Origin: Rhodobacter aestuarii | GTDB lineage: Bacteria > Pseudomonadota > Alphaproteobacteria > Rhodobacterales > Rhodobacteraceae | Assembly: GCF_900156655.1 (NCBI RefSeq) | Contig: NZ_FTOG01000016.1 | Location: 1 to 55,598, forward strand | DNA: 55,598 nucleotides | Direction of reading: 5' to 3' | Part shown: positions 24,719-32,818 of the stretch, piece after piece | Layout: the number at the start of each line of letters is the position of its first letter | Numbering within the stretch: the stretch's first letter is position 1 | Translations under genes and position numbers: made by a program | The notes under the pieces: model-generated | Database searches by the model: none | Seen by the model: the letters and a program-made list of their open reading frames with translations, nothing else | Told to the model about the DNA's origin: nothing

Positions 24719-25426
24719 ATGACACATGGAATCGACATCCAAAGCATCAGCCTGACCCGCGAAGGGGCAGAGGTTTTTCGCGATTTCAGCTTGCAGTTGC
24801 GCGAGCGGCGCATCGGTATTGTGGGGCGCAATGGGGCGGGGAAATCATCGTTGATCCGCCTGATTTCAGGATTGGTCGCGCCGCAATCGGGCATGGTGAA
24901 GGTTGAAGGCGTGGATGTCTTGAAAGACCGGGCTGGGGCTTTGGAGACGGTGGGCTTGCTCTTTCAAAACCCCGATCACCAGATCATCTTCCCCGCTGTG
25001 GTCGAAGAGATTGCCTTTGGGCTGGAGCAACAAGGCCTCAGCCGGGCCGAGGCACGGGCCCGTGCCCGCAGTGTTTTGGCCCATCATGGCCGCGCCGATT
25101 GGGAAGACCGTCTGAGCCACGCGCTTTCACAAGGGCAGCGCCAGCTTCTGTGCCTGATGGCGGTTTTGGCGATGGAGCCGCGCTGGATTTTGTTCGACGA
25201 GCCCTTTGCCAGCCTTGATATGCCGACGGGGCTCGCCATTGAGGCGCGGATCAAAGCGCTCAAGCAAAACGTCGTCATTGTCACCCATGACCCGTCGCGG
25301 GTCGAAGGGTTTGACCGGATCTTGTGGCTTGAGGCAGGCAAGATTGCTGCAGATGGCTCCCCCGATGAGGTGCTGCCCCGCTACCGCGCGGCGATGGAAG
25401 ACTTGGCGCGGAGCATGGCATGCTAA
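24719..25426 (+). CDS. bioM: Biotin ECF transporter ATPase BioM
   Basis: 235 residues. Single ABC ATPase of the energy-coupling-factor type: Walker A 'GRNGAGKSS', '[21 protein letters not shown]' Q-loop (the 'PDxQ' signature of CbiO/EcfA), signature 'LSQGQRQLL', Walker B '[12 protein letters not shown]'. It energises biotin uptake with BioN and BioY, as established for R. capsulatus BioMNY. AAAGGG precedes the ATG. It overlaps bioN by 7 bp. Confidence 0.93.
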   Translation: MTHGIDIQSISLTREGAEVFRDFSLQLRERRIGIVGRNGAGKSSLIRLISGLVAPQSGMVKVEGVDVLKDRAGALETVGLLFQNPDHQIIFPAVVEEIAFGLEQQGLSRAEARARARSVLAHHGRADWEDRLSHALSQGQRQLLCLMAVLAMEPRWILFDEPFASLDMPTGLAIEARIKALKQNVVIVTHDPSRVEGFDRILWLEAGKIAADGSPDEVLPRYRAAMEDLARSMAC

Positions 25427-26052
25427 GCTTGGCCCTGCCCAAGCGCAGCTGGGCGCATAAACTGCCCGCAAGCGTCAAATTTGGCGTGTTGGCCGTGCTG
25501 ATGGTGGGGCTCATGCAATTTGGCACGCTGACGGGGCAGCTGATTGGACTTGCCCTCGCCGCGGGGCTGACGTTGTCCTTGGGGCTCACCGCCAGCAAAA
25601 TCGCGCTACAGGCTTTGCGCCCTGTGCTGTGGATCGTTGCGGTGATCGTGATTTGGCACTTTTGGCAACGCGAGTTCAGCCAGGGCGCCGTTTTCGGCAT
25701 CCGGGTTGTGGCGATGGTGGGCCTTGCCAATTTTGTCACGCTGACAACGCCGCTGCCGGAAATTATTGCCCTTGTCGAACGGCTCGCGCAGCCGATCCGG
25801 CACTTTGGCCTATCGCCGCGCTTGCCTGCGCTGGCCGTTGGGCTGGTGCTGCGCTTCATACCTGAACTACGTGCCCGTTATGCGGCGATGACCGATGCAT
25901 GGCGTGCCCGGTCCCCGCGCCGTCCGCGCACAAAACTCGTCGCCCCGCTCGCATTCTCTCTGCTTGACGATGCGGATCATTTGGCCGAAGCCCTGCGCGC
26001 GCGGGGCGGAATTGCCCCTTTGCCGACAAGGAGAGACCAGCATGGAACGTAA
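25420..26052 (+). CDS. bioN: Biotin ECF transporter transmembrane T-component BioN
   Basis: 210 residues with four to five hydrophobic segments. A cytosolic region around '[13 protein letters not shown]' contains the Ala-Arg-Ser type coupling motif of ECF T-components, followed by 'LADALxARGG'-like '[10 protein letters not shown]', the second coupling helix. The start overlaps bioM and the end overlaps bioY by 11 bp. The C-terminal 'PTRRDQHGT' is encoded within the start region of bioY. Confidence 0.92.
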   Translation: MLSLALPKRSWAHKLPASVKFGVLAVLMVGLMQFGTLTGQLIGLALAAGLTLSLGLTASKIALQALRPVLWIVAVIVIWHFWQREFSQGAVFGIRVVAMVGLANFVTLTTPLPEIIALVERLAQPIRHFGLSPRLPALAVGLVLRFIPELRARYAAMTDAWRARSPRRPRTKLVAPLAFSLLDDADHLAEALRARGGIAPLPTRRDQHGT

Positions 26053-26614
26053 TCTGACCCTTATCACCGTCTTTGCCGCGCTGATCGTGGTTCTGGGCCT
26101 TGTCCCGGCCATTCCGCTTGGCTTTGGCGTCCCGATCACGCTGCAATCGCTGGGCGTCATGCTCGCGGGCGCGGTGCTGGGTAGCTGGCGCGGTGCGCTG
26201 GCGGTGCTTTTGGTGCAAGGCCTTGTGGCGCTTGGCCTGCCTGTGCTGGCGGGTGGCCGTGGCGGTCTTGGCATTTTTGTTGGCCCGACCGCAGGCTTCT
26301 TGATTGGCTGGCTGCCCGCAGCCTTTGTGACGGGCTTCATTGTGGAGCGCATCCGCGCGCTGCCCGTGGCTGTGGCCGCCGGGATCGGCTCGGTTCTTGG
26401 CGGGATCGGCGTGCTCTACGCGCTTGGTATCGTCGGTTTTTGGCTTTTCAAAAATGCCGGAATGGGCCCGGAAGACACCCCGATGAGCCTTTGGACCGCG
26501 ACGCTGATCATGGCGCCCTTTATCCCCGGCGACCTTGTGAAAGCGGTTTTGGCCGGGATGATCGCGCGTACCATCGCCCGCTATCGCCCCTCGGCGCTGA
26601 TTGCCCGCGCCTAA
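26042..26614 (+). CDS. bioY: Biotin-binding S-component BioY
   Basis: 190 residues, six hydrophobic segments. '[29 protein letters not shown]'-type and '[20 protein letters not shown]' blocks are diagnostic of BioY, the high-affinity biotin-binding membrane subunit. It may work alone at low rate or with BioMN at high affinity. AAGGAGA lies upstream of the ATG at 26042, inside bioN. A terminator follows. Confidence 0.94.
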   Translation: MERNLTLITVFAALIVVLGLVPAIPLGFGVPITLQSLGVMLAGAVLGSWRGALAVLLVQGLVALGLPVLAGGRGGLGIFVGPTAGFLIGWLPAAFVTGFIVERIRALPVAVAAGIGSVLGGIGVLYALGIVGFWLFKNAGMGPEDTPMSLWTATLIMAPFIPGDLVKAVLAGMIARTIARYRPSALIARA

Positions 26615-26643
26615 GGCTGCAGCTGCGGCAATCTGACGATATC

Positions 26644-26695
26644 TGCCCCGAAATCTCGCAAATCACTGATTTGTGGCTGTGTTTCGGGGCATTTT
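26644..26695 (+). terminator. Terminator after bioMNY
   Basis: TGCCCCGAAA at 26644-26653 pairs with TTTCGGGGCA at 26682-26691, followed by TTTTC. An inner CAAATC/GATTTG hairpin fills the loop, giving a branched structure 30 bp after the bioY stop. Confidence 0.65.
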
Positions 26696-26715
26696 CATCT
26701 GCGGCATAAAGCTGT

Positions 26716-26735
26716 GTCACGAAAGTTTCGTCACG
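26716..26735. promoter_or_regulatory. Candidate operator (possible Pho-type box) upstream of plcP
   Basis: Two GTCACG repeats start 14 nt apart (26716 and 26730), and the interval contains the dyad ACGAAA-G-TTTCGT. PhoB boxes are direct repeats of CTGTCA-type units, normally 11 nt apart, so the spacing is not standard. The call leans on the function of the downstream operon. Confidence 0.3.
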
Positions 26736-26799
26736 CTGCAACGGAACCGTCTTCCCCGAGGTTCATGGCCTAGATGTGCCATCACCCCGGGGGGCCTAC

Positions 26800-27597
26800 A
26801 TGTTCGATACATCACGTCAACTGCCGCGCCGACGCTTCCGCACACTCTTTTTGTCCGACCTCCATCTGGGGGCGCGCGGGTGCCGCGCAGACGATATTCT
26901 TGAGTTTCTGAAAACTGTAGAAGCCGATACAATCTATTTGGTCGGCGATATCCTTGATATCTGGCACCCCGGCAAAGTGCATTGGGGCGCCAAACAGGAT
27001 GCGATCTGGGAAGATTTGACCCGCCGCCAGACCGAGGGCGCCCGTGTGGTCTATTTGCCGGGCAACCATGATGCGGCTTTGCGACCGGGCGGTGGTGGGC
27101 GGCTTGATCGGTTTGAATGCGCTGATAGCCTGACGCATATCGCCGCTGATGGTGCCCGCTACCTTGTGCTGCATGGTGACCAATGCGATGCGCGGATCTT
27201 CCGCTTCCACCTAATGACCCGGATCGGCTCGCGTGCCGATGCCGCTTTGCGTGCTGTTGATGCATGGTTGCGCCATCTGCGCCCGTCGATGGAGCGGGGC
27301 GTTTTTGAATTGCTGATCTCGGGCGTGAACCAGTTGATGATGGTCGGCAACGGGTTTGAGCAGCGTTTGGCCGCGCTCGCAAAAGCGGGCAACCACGATG
27401 GCGTGGTGTGCGGCCACTTCCACAAGGCGGCGCTGCGGGAAAGCGACGGCATCACTTACGCCAATTGCGGCGATTGGGTCGATAGCCGCACCGCGCTGGT
27501 GGAGACCTTTGATGGCTCTTTGCAACTGATTGAATGGCAGGCCGCCCCCGAAGCCGTGCCCACATCCGGCCCGATGGCCGAAGGGATTACCCAATGA
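26800..27597 (+). CDS. plcP: PlcP-type metallophosphoesterase (phospholipase C-like)
   Basis: 265 residues from ATG 26800 (an in-frame GTG at 26776 is possible). Metal-binding blocks: 'FLSDLHLGARGCRADD', 'YLVGDILDIWH', 'YLPGNHDA', 'VLHGDQCDA', 'VVCGHFHKA' and 'NCGDWVDSRTALVE'. These match the COG2908 family that includes LpxH and the rhizobial/roseobacter phospholipase C PlcP; 'RGCxAD' and 'GDWVxSxTALVE' point to PlcP. PlcP cleaves phospholipids to diacylglycerol during phosphate starvation. Two glycosyltransferase genes follow with ATGA overlaps, the known plcP-agt arrangement. UDP-diacylglucosamine hydrolase is the alternative. Confidence 0.75.
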   Translation: MFDTSRQLPRRRFRTLFLSDLHLGARGCRADDILEFLKTVEADTIYLVGDILDIWHPGKVHWGAKQDAIWEDLTRRQTEGARVVYLPGNHDAALRPGGGGRLDRFECADSLTHIAADGARYLVLHGDQCDARIFRFHLMTRIGSRADAALRAVDAWLRHLRPSMERGVFELLISGVNQLMMVGNGFEQRLAALAKAGNHDGVVCGHFHKAALRESDGITYANCGDWVDSRTALVETFDGSLQLIEWQAAPEAVPTSGPMAEGITQ

Positions 27598-28715
27598 TTT
27601 TTGCCTACCTCGCCCTTGGCTTTGCTGTTTTGGCCTTGGGGCTGCATCTCGCTTCGGCTGTCTTGACGATGCTTCGTTACCGCAAGCCCTCGCCGCGGAA
27701 TTTGCCGGCTGATGCGCCGCTCATCACCTTGTTGCGCCCGGTTTGCGGGCTGGACAATCATGATGAGGAAACGCTCGGCTCAACCTTTCATCTAAGCTAT
27801 CCGAACTTGGAGATCATCTTCTGCGCGGCGCGGGAAGAAGACCCGGCGGTGGCGCTCTTGCAAAAGCTGATCGCGCAGCACCCGCAGGTGAATGCACGCG
27901 TGATGGTGGGCGAAGACCGGATCACCGCGAACCCGAAGCTCAACAACCTTGAAAAAGGCTGGCAGGCGGCACGGGGTGACTTTGTCGCGATGACAGATTC
28001 TAACCTGCTTTTGCCGACCGATTACATCGAACAGCTTTTGGCCGCCTTCCGCCCCGACACCGGGCTGGTGACCTCTCCCCCGATTGGCGTGCGCGGCGAG
28101 GGCATGGCGGCGGCGCTGGAATGTGCCTTCCTCAATGGGTTCCAAGGGCGCTGGCAACTGGCGGCGGATAGCGTGGGGCTTGGCTATGCGCAGGGGAAAA
28201 CGCTGATGTGGCGCCGCGACGTGCTGGAACGTGCCGGCGGGTTGGTGAGCCTTGGGCGCGATTTGGCAGAAGATGTCGCCTCCACCAAGCGCGTGCGCGA
28301 TCAAGGGTTGAAGGTGCGCCTGACCCGGCAAGCTTTCACCCAACCGATTGGGCCGCGCAACTTTGGTGCTGTTTGGGCGCGGCAACTGCGTTGGGCCCGG
28401 GTGCGGCGCGATGGGTTTGTCGGGCTCTTTGCCGCTGAAATTCTGCTTGGACCGTTTGTGCCTTTGGCTGCGCTGGTGCCTCTGTTTGGCTGGGCGACCC
28501 TTCCCACCGCGCTGCCGTTCCTTGGCCTTTGGTATGGGGCAGAACTGGCGATGATGCGCTTTGCCGGTTGGCCCTCCAAACGCGAAGACATCACCGCAAT
28601 GGTCCTTCGCGATCTGCTTTTGGCACCGCTTTGGCTGCAAACTTGGCGCAGTCGCGGTTTTGAATGGCGCGGCAGCGCGATGGCGCCGGGCGTCGTATCG
28701 GAGGTGAAGGTATGA
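27594..28715 (+). CDS. GT21-family glycosyltransferase, probably a diacylglycerol glycosyltransferase (Agt-like)
   Basis: 373 residues from ATG 27594, which overlaps the plcP stop. One N-terminal membrane helix, then a GT-A domain with 'LLRPVCGLDNHDEETL', 'AMTDSNLLLP' (D-x-N), 'LAEDVASTKRV' (ED) and 'ARQLRWARVRR' (QxxRW-type motif), and two C-terminal hydrophobic segments. GT21 members are ceramide glucosyltransferases and processive diacylglycerol glycosyltransferases; with plcP beside it the second role is favoured. It would use UDP-sugar to glycosylate the diacylglycerol made by PlcP and so yield glycolipids in place of phospholipids. Annotation software would probably call it ceramide glucosyltransferase or HpnI-like. 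Confidence 0.72.
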   Translation: MIFAYLALGFAVLALGLHLASAVLTMLRYRKPSPRNLPADAPLITLLRPVCGLDNHDEETLGSTFHLSYPNLEIIFCAAREEDPAVALLQKLIAQHPQVNARVMVGEDRITANPKLNNLEKGWQAARGDFVAMTDSNLLLPTDYIEQLLAAFRPDTGLVTSPPIGVRGEGMAAALECAFLNGFQGRWQLAADSVGLGYAQGKTLMWRRDVLERAGGLVSLGRDLAEDVASTKRVRDQGLKVRLTRQAFTQPIGPRNFGAVWARQLRWARVRRDGFVGLFAAEILLGPFVPLAALVPLFGWATLPTALPFLGLWYGAELAMMRFAGWPSKREDITAMVLRDLLLAPLWLQTWRSRGFEWRGSAMAPGVVSEVKV

Positions 28716-29398
28716 AAGGTCTAAGCTGCATCATTCCCGCCTATAACGAGGCGCCCCGGATTGAGGCCGTTCTGAACTCGGTGATCGACCATCCGCTGAT
28801 CGACGAGGTGATCGTGGTCGACGATGGTTCGCGCGATGGCACGGCAGAGATCGCCGCCCGCGTGCCCGGTATTCGGCTAATCCGCTTGCCGCAAAACCGG
28901 GGCAAAAGCTGGGCCGTGGCCGAAGGTGTGGCCGCAGCAGAGCATGAGTTGATCTTACTCTTGGATAGTGACCTTCTTGGGCTTGCACCGGAATCGCTTG
29001 CTTCGCTGATTTTTCCGGTGCGGGACGGTCGCGCCGACGTGACGATTTCCCTTCGGGGCAACGCGCCACTTTTGTGGCGGTTGATCGGGCTCGATTACAT
29101 CTCGGGGGAACGTGTACTGCCCAAAGCACTGATCGGCGCACCTGAGGCCCTGCGCGCGCTGCCGCGTTTTGGGCTGGAAATGCACTTGAACCGGCGCATG
29201 ATCGCGGCCCGCGCCCGGATCATGGTGGTGGAATGGCCCAAGGTCGCCAGCCCTTGGAAGGGTTCGAAGCGCGGCGCTTGGGAGGGGATCAAGGCCGACG
29301 CCAAGATGCTCGCCGATATGTTCCGCACGGTGCCGCTGCACAGCGCGATGGCGCAGATCTGGGCGATGATCGGGCTGCGCGCCCCGACGCTTTATTGA
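28712..29398 (+). CDS. GT2-family glycosyltransferase
   Basis: 228 residues, ATG at 28712 overlapping the previous stop, with GGAGGTGAAGG upstream. DPM-like GT2 fold: 'SCIIPAYNEAPRIE', 'VIVVDDGSRDGT', 'LPQNRGKSWAVAEG', 'ILLLDSDLLGL' (DxD). There is no membrane helix at the N-terminus and only weak hydrophobicity at the C-terminus. As the third gene of the plcP operon it may add a further sugar, or make an alternative glycolipid head group. Its stop overlaps the convergent ROK gene by 7 bp. Confidence 0.75.
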   Translation: MKGLSCIIPAYNEAPRIEAVLNSVIDHPLIDEVIVVDDGSRDGTAEIAARVPGIRLIRLPQNRGKSWAVAEGVAAAEHELILLLDSDLLGLAPESLASLIFPVRDGRADVTISLRGNAPLLWRLIGLDYISGERVLPKALIGAPEALRALPRFGLEMHLNRRMIAARARIMVVEWPKVASPWKGSKRGAWEGIKADAKMLADMFRTVPLHSAMAQIWAMIGLRAPTLY

Positions 29399-30630
29399 TC
29401 GCGGGCGGGCGCGTCCGGTAGCCCGCCGAACTCGACCAAGAACTTCGCCGAAAGCGGCAGACTTGCCGCGCCAAGCGCACGCGCGAGTGGCCCTGCCGTG
29501 CCCGCCAAAATCTTCGGCGGGGTCATGCCAGAGAGGTCGATCTTTTCAAGCTCTTCCTCAATCGCGGCAATCAAACGGGAACGCAGCGCTTCCGGCAACC
29601 AGCCGTCAATCACCATCGCCTGCAGATCACACAAGCCCCCCGCAGAGGCTGCCACATGCGCCAGCGCCTTGGCGGCTTGGGCAATCCACGGGCCGACGAT
29701 CTCTTCTTCCAATTCCCATTCCGGGGCAGATTCCCACAAAAACGCCCCGTCGCGACCACGCTCGACCAGCGCTTGCTCCAACGCACAAAGCGAGGCGAGT
29801 TCGACCAATTGCCGGGAACCGCCCGCACCATCTGGCACCGGCATCGATGCCAAGGCACCAGCATTGCCGCTGTGCCCCGCGAACATCGAGCCACCAAGAA
29901 CCAACCCGCCGCCTACGAAAAAGCCCAAGAAGGCATAAACAAAATCGCGCGGCAGTTTATCTTTGCCAAAGATCAGTTCGGCATTGCAGGCCGCTGAAGC
30001 GTCATTTTCCAAAAGCACCGGCCAAGGCAGGTTTGCGCCCAGTTCCGTTCCAATATCGCGCTGGCGCCAATCATCCATCGCCCCAGCGGGCAGGCCAAGC
30101 CGTTCAGCCCAATCCCAAAGCTGAAACGGCAACCCAATCCCCAAACCTTGAATGCGGCTTTTCAGCGAGGCGGGAAGCGGTTCTGTCAGTTCCGCAATAG
30201 ACTCGCGCGCAAACAGCAACACACCGTCCGGGCTTGGGTAGTCGTGGCGCATCACAGTGGAGGCACGCACCTCTCCCAAAAAGTCGATGAGCACCATTTC
30301 TGTGCGCCGCCGACCCACTTTGAGCCCCAAAAACAAAGCCCCATCGGGGGCAAGAGACATCGGCACCGTGGGTTGGCCCACCTTACCGCGCACCGGGGAT
30401 TCGCGTTTCAGAAAACCGCCCGCTTCCAAGGCGCGCATGATCACGGAAACCGTCTGCGCCGAAAGCCCGGTGAGCCGTGCAATTTCAGATTTTGCGAGCG
30501 CGCCATGACGGCGAATCAAAGACAAAACAAGACGTTCATTGCGGGCACGCATCGCCGAGTGATCGGTGCCGATCTTGTTGGCGGGAGCCGCGCTCTCGCG
30601 CCCCGTTTCTTCTTTTGCCGAACCTTGCAA
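29392..30630 (-). CDS. ROK-family transcriptional regulator
   Basis: 412 residues. A winged helix at about 28-85 ('RRHGALAKSEIARLTGLSAQTVSVIMRALEAGG') precedes a ROK sugar-kinase-like domain with 'LENDASAACNAELIFG' and 'GGGLVLGGSMFAGHSGNAGALASM'. The zinc-binding CxCGxxGCxE loop of NagC/Mlc-type proteins is missing; 'RQLVELASLCALEQ' stands in its place, so it resembles zinc-free members. It probably senses a sugar or derivative. No sugar transport operon lies beside it, so its regulon is not evident. Start ATG/GTG at 30630; the first 25 residues are unconserved. Confidence 0.8.
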   Translation of the reverse strand: MQGSAKEETGRESAAPANKIGTDHSAMRARNERLVLSLIRRHGALAKSEIARLTGLSAQTVSVIMRALEAGGFLKRESPVRGKVGQPTVPMSLAPDGALFLGLKVGRRRTEMVLIDFLGEVRASTVMRHDYPSPDGVLLFARESIAELTEPLPASLKSRIQGLGIGLPFQLWDWAERLGLPAGAMDDWRQRDIGTELGANLPWPVLLENDASAACNAELIFGKDKLPRDFVYAFLGFFVGGGLVLGGSMFAGHSGNAGALASMPVPDGAGGSRQLVELASLCALEQALVERGRDGAFLWESAPEWELEEEIVGPWIAQAAKALAHVAASAGGLCDLQAMVIDGWLPEALRSRLIAAIEEELEKIDLSGMTPPKILAGTAGPLARALGAASLPLSAKFLVEFGGLPDAPARDQ

Positions 30631-30743
30631 AATGGCCTCCTCCGCGCGACGCGGACAGAATGCTCCTGCGGCGTGATGCGGTCAAGAAATAAATAAATAA
30701 CGCTGATTTATGCGCGCTTCTACTAAATGCATGCCATAAAAGC

Positions 30744-30771
30744 AAAAACCCGCGCCTACAAGGCGCGGGTT
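30744..30771 (-). terminator. Rho-independent terminator of ccr
   Basis: On the minus strand ACCCGCGCC (30762-30770 complement) pairs with GGCGCGGGT (30748-30756 complement) and is followed by TTTTT. It lies 20 bp downstream of the ccr stop codon. Confidence 0.85.
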
Positions 30772-30790
30772 AGAGCCAAAGACCAGGCGA

Positions 30791-32083
30791 TTACGCCTTG
30801 GGGCCAGCCTCCAGCGCATCTTCAAAGGTACGCAGCCCCGTCGTGGGCGCTTGCACCAAAACCGCCATATTGCCGGGTTTGTGCTTGTTGCGCAGCATCT
30901 TGGTATGCGCTTGCGGGATCTCCGCCCACGGGAACACTTCGGACATGCAGGGGTCGATCCGACGTTCCAGCATCATCCGGTTCGCCGCCGCCGCTTGTTT
31001 GAGGTGCGCGAAGTGCGAACCTTGCAGGCGCTTTTGGTGCATCCACATGTAGCGCACGTCAAAGGTGCAGTTAAAGCCCGAGGTGCCGGCGCAAATCACC
31101 ACCATGCCGCCCTTTTTCACCACAAGGGTGGAAACGGGGAAGGTCGCTTCGCCGGGGTGCTCAAACACCATATCGACATTGACGCCTTTGCCGGTGATCT
31201 CCCAGATCGCCTTGCCGAATTTGCGCGCCTCGCCGAGCCATTCTTTATATTCGGGGCTGTTCACCGTGGGCAGTTGCCCCCAGCATTTGAAGTCTTTGCG
31301 GTTGATCACGCCTTTGGCGCCAAGGCCCATAACGAAATCGCGCTTATCTTCATCCGAGATGACGCCAATGGCATTGGCGCCCGCCGCGTTGATCAACTGA
31401 ATGGCGAAACTGCCAAGACCGCCCGAGGCCCCCCAAACGAGCACATTTTGCCCCGGTTGCAGATCATGCGGCGCGTGGCCAAACAGCATCCGGTAGGCGG
31501 TGGCGAGCGTCAGGGTGTAGCAGGCGCTTTCTTCCCAGGTCAGGTGCTGCGGACGGCGCAGAAGTTGCTGCGCCTGCACACGGGTGAATTGCGAAAACGA
31601 GCCGTCATGCGTCTCATAGCCCCAAATCCGCTGGCTCGGCGAGAACATCGGGTCGCCGCCGTTGCACTCTTCATCGTCGCCATCGTCTTGGTTGCAGTGG
31701 ATCACGACCTCGTCGCCCACTTTCCAGTTCTTCACCTTGTCGCCGACCTTCCAGACGATCCCAGACGCATCCGAACCAGCGATATGATAGGGCTGTTTGT
31801 GGCCATCGAACGGACTCACCGGCACGCCAAGACCGGCCCAAATCCCGTTGTAGTTCACGCCTGCGGCCATCACCAGAACCAGCACTTCGTGGCTGTCGAT
31901 CTCCCAAGTGGGGACGACCTCAACTTGGAAGCTTTGCTCCGGCTCGCCGTGGCGGTCACGACGGATCGCCCATGCGTACATGTTCTTCGGAACATACCCG
32001 AGCGGCGGCATCTCGCCGATCTCGTAGAGGTCTTTCTCGGGGGCTTCGTAAGGCGCAATGCCGGTATTCTGATCGAGGGCCAT
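30791..32083 (-). CDS. ccr: Crotonyl-CoA carboxylase/reductase
   Basis: 430 residues, ATG at 32083 with AGGAGA 7 bases upstream. Medium-chain dehydrogenase fold: N-terminal catalytic part with 'MYAWAIRRDRHGEP', 'GVNYNGIWAGLG' and 'HIAGSDASGIVWKVG'; NADPH site 'VWGASGGLGSFAIQL'; late block 'FEHPGEATFPVSTLVVKKGGMVV'. The 'CNQDDGDDEECNGGDPMFSPSQRIWGYET' region contains family-specific acidic residues. Ccr reductively carboxylates crotonyl-CoA to ethylmalonyl-CoA, the key step of the ethylmalonyl-CoA pathway for acetyl-CoA assimilation. The partner mutase gene ecm is divergent, 0.7 kb away. Confidence 0.96.
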   Translation of the reverse strand: MALDQNTGIAPYEAPEKDLYEIGEMPPLGYVPKNMYAWAIRRDRHGEPEQSFQVEVVPTWEIDSHEVLVLVMAAGVNYNGIWAGLGVPVSPFDGHKQPYHIAGSDASGIVWKVGDKVKNWKVGDEVVIHCNQDDGDDEECNGGDPMFSPSQRIWGYETHDGSFSQFTRVQAQQLLRRPQHLTWEESACYTLTLATAYRMLFGHAPHDLQPGQNVLVWGASGGLGSFAIQLINAAGANAIGVISDEDKRDFVMGLGAKGVINRKDFKCWGQLPTVNSPEYKEWLGEARKFGKAIWEITGKGVNVDMVFEHPGEATFPVSTLVVKKGGMVVICAGTSGFNCTFDVRYMWMHQKRLQGSHFAHLKQAAAANRMMLERRIDPCMSEVFPWAEIPQAHTKMLRNKHKPGNMAVLVQAPTTGLRTFEDALEAGPKA

Positions 32084-32142
32084 CAGCGTCTCCTGGGTTT
32101 CGCCGCGCCGCAGAATCGAGGCGCTGTCCGGAAGGAGTTAAC

Positions 32143-32154
32143 TGCGCATGCGCA
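32143..32154. promoter_or_regulatory. Perfect palindrome upstream of ccr
   Basis: TGCGCATGCGCA is a 12-bp perfect palindrome 60 bp upstream of the ccr start codon. Right after it come two tandem CAATG units (32156-32165). It may be an operator for a pathway regulator; no protein is assigned. Confidence 0.4.
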
Positions 32155-32220
32155 ACAATGCAATGCCTGACGTTGTGTTTTTGTAATTTTATGACCGCGC
32201 GACCGCAGCGTTTGTGAGAC

Positions 32221-32251
32221 AGGCGGCCACTTCGGGCGAAGTTGGCCGCCT
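32221..32251 (-). terminator. Strong hairpin downstream of the small secreted-protein gene
   Basis: AGGCGGCCACTTC at 32221-32233 pairs with GAAGTTGGCCGCCT at 32238-32251 (one bulge, loop GGGC). It starts 8 bp after the stop of the minus-strand gene. There is no clear T-run, so it may end or protect that mRNA, and it also insulates ccr. Confidence 0.5.
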
Positions 32252-32258
32252 ATTTGAG

Positions 32259-32591
32259 CTATCGATAGGTGAAAGTGCCAATTTCGCAGACGTTCACACC
32301 TTCCTTGATCAGCTCATCGCCATCCTCGAAAACGGCCTTAAAGTCGAACTTACAATAGCCCGATGCATCATCGAAATTGATGACCACAGAGTCACCCGAG
32401 GGCAGGACGTCCCGGCCAAGGATATCTTCTTCCCAACTATCCGACCCGGTATTCGAGCCATAAAACCGGACCATCGTGTAGCCCGTGACGTTGACAATCT
32501 TTACGCGCCGATCCAGCGCCGCAGCCGGTACCGCGATAGAAGCAAGCATGCCCGCAAGAGCGGCCATCGTCACAAATCGTCTGGACACCAT
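32259..32591 (-). CDS. Small secreted protein of unknown function
   Basis: 110 residues. A Sec signal peptide (residues 1-25, VSRRFVTMAALAGMLASIAV and then PAAA-L) precedes an 85-residue mature domain: 'VKIVNVTGYTMVRFYGSN', 'WEEDILGRDVLPSGDSVVINFDD', 'YCKFDFKAVFEDGDELI' and 'VNVCEIGTF'. Two cysteines could form a disulfide. It is predicted to be a beta-rich periplasmic protein. Similar short secreted proteins are common in Rhodobacteraceae and are sometimes mislabelled argininosuccinate lyase. It sits between ccr and ecm, on its own transcript. Function unknown. Confidence 0.7.
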   Translation of the reverse strand: MVSRRFVTMAALAGMLASIAVPAAALDRRVKIVNVTGYTMVRFYGSNTGSDSWEEDILGRDVLPSGDSVVINFDDASGYCKFDFKAVFEDGDELIKEGVNVCEIGTFTYR

Positions 32592-32818
32592 GTTTTCCCC
32601 CTCTGGGATAGACCCATGCTGACTCGGCGTAATTGCCGATGCGCTAGCGTTACACAGCCACGTGATCAGTCAATTGATTGCGGCCAATAACTTTAAAGAA
32701 TTTCGCTGTTTCAAACTTTGCCGCACCGCAGCGAATTGACAGCGACACATTGTTACGCGTATCAGCTTCATTGAATAACAATCTTGCGAACAAAGAATCG
32801 CCCGCGCCGGAGGCCGCC

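Noticed and set aside
30851-32170. Open frame of 439 codons opposite ccr
   Set aside because: It is the shadow of a strongly conserved enzyme gene and has no ribosome site or recognised domain.
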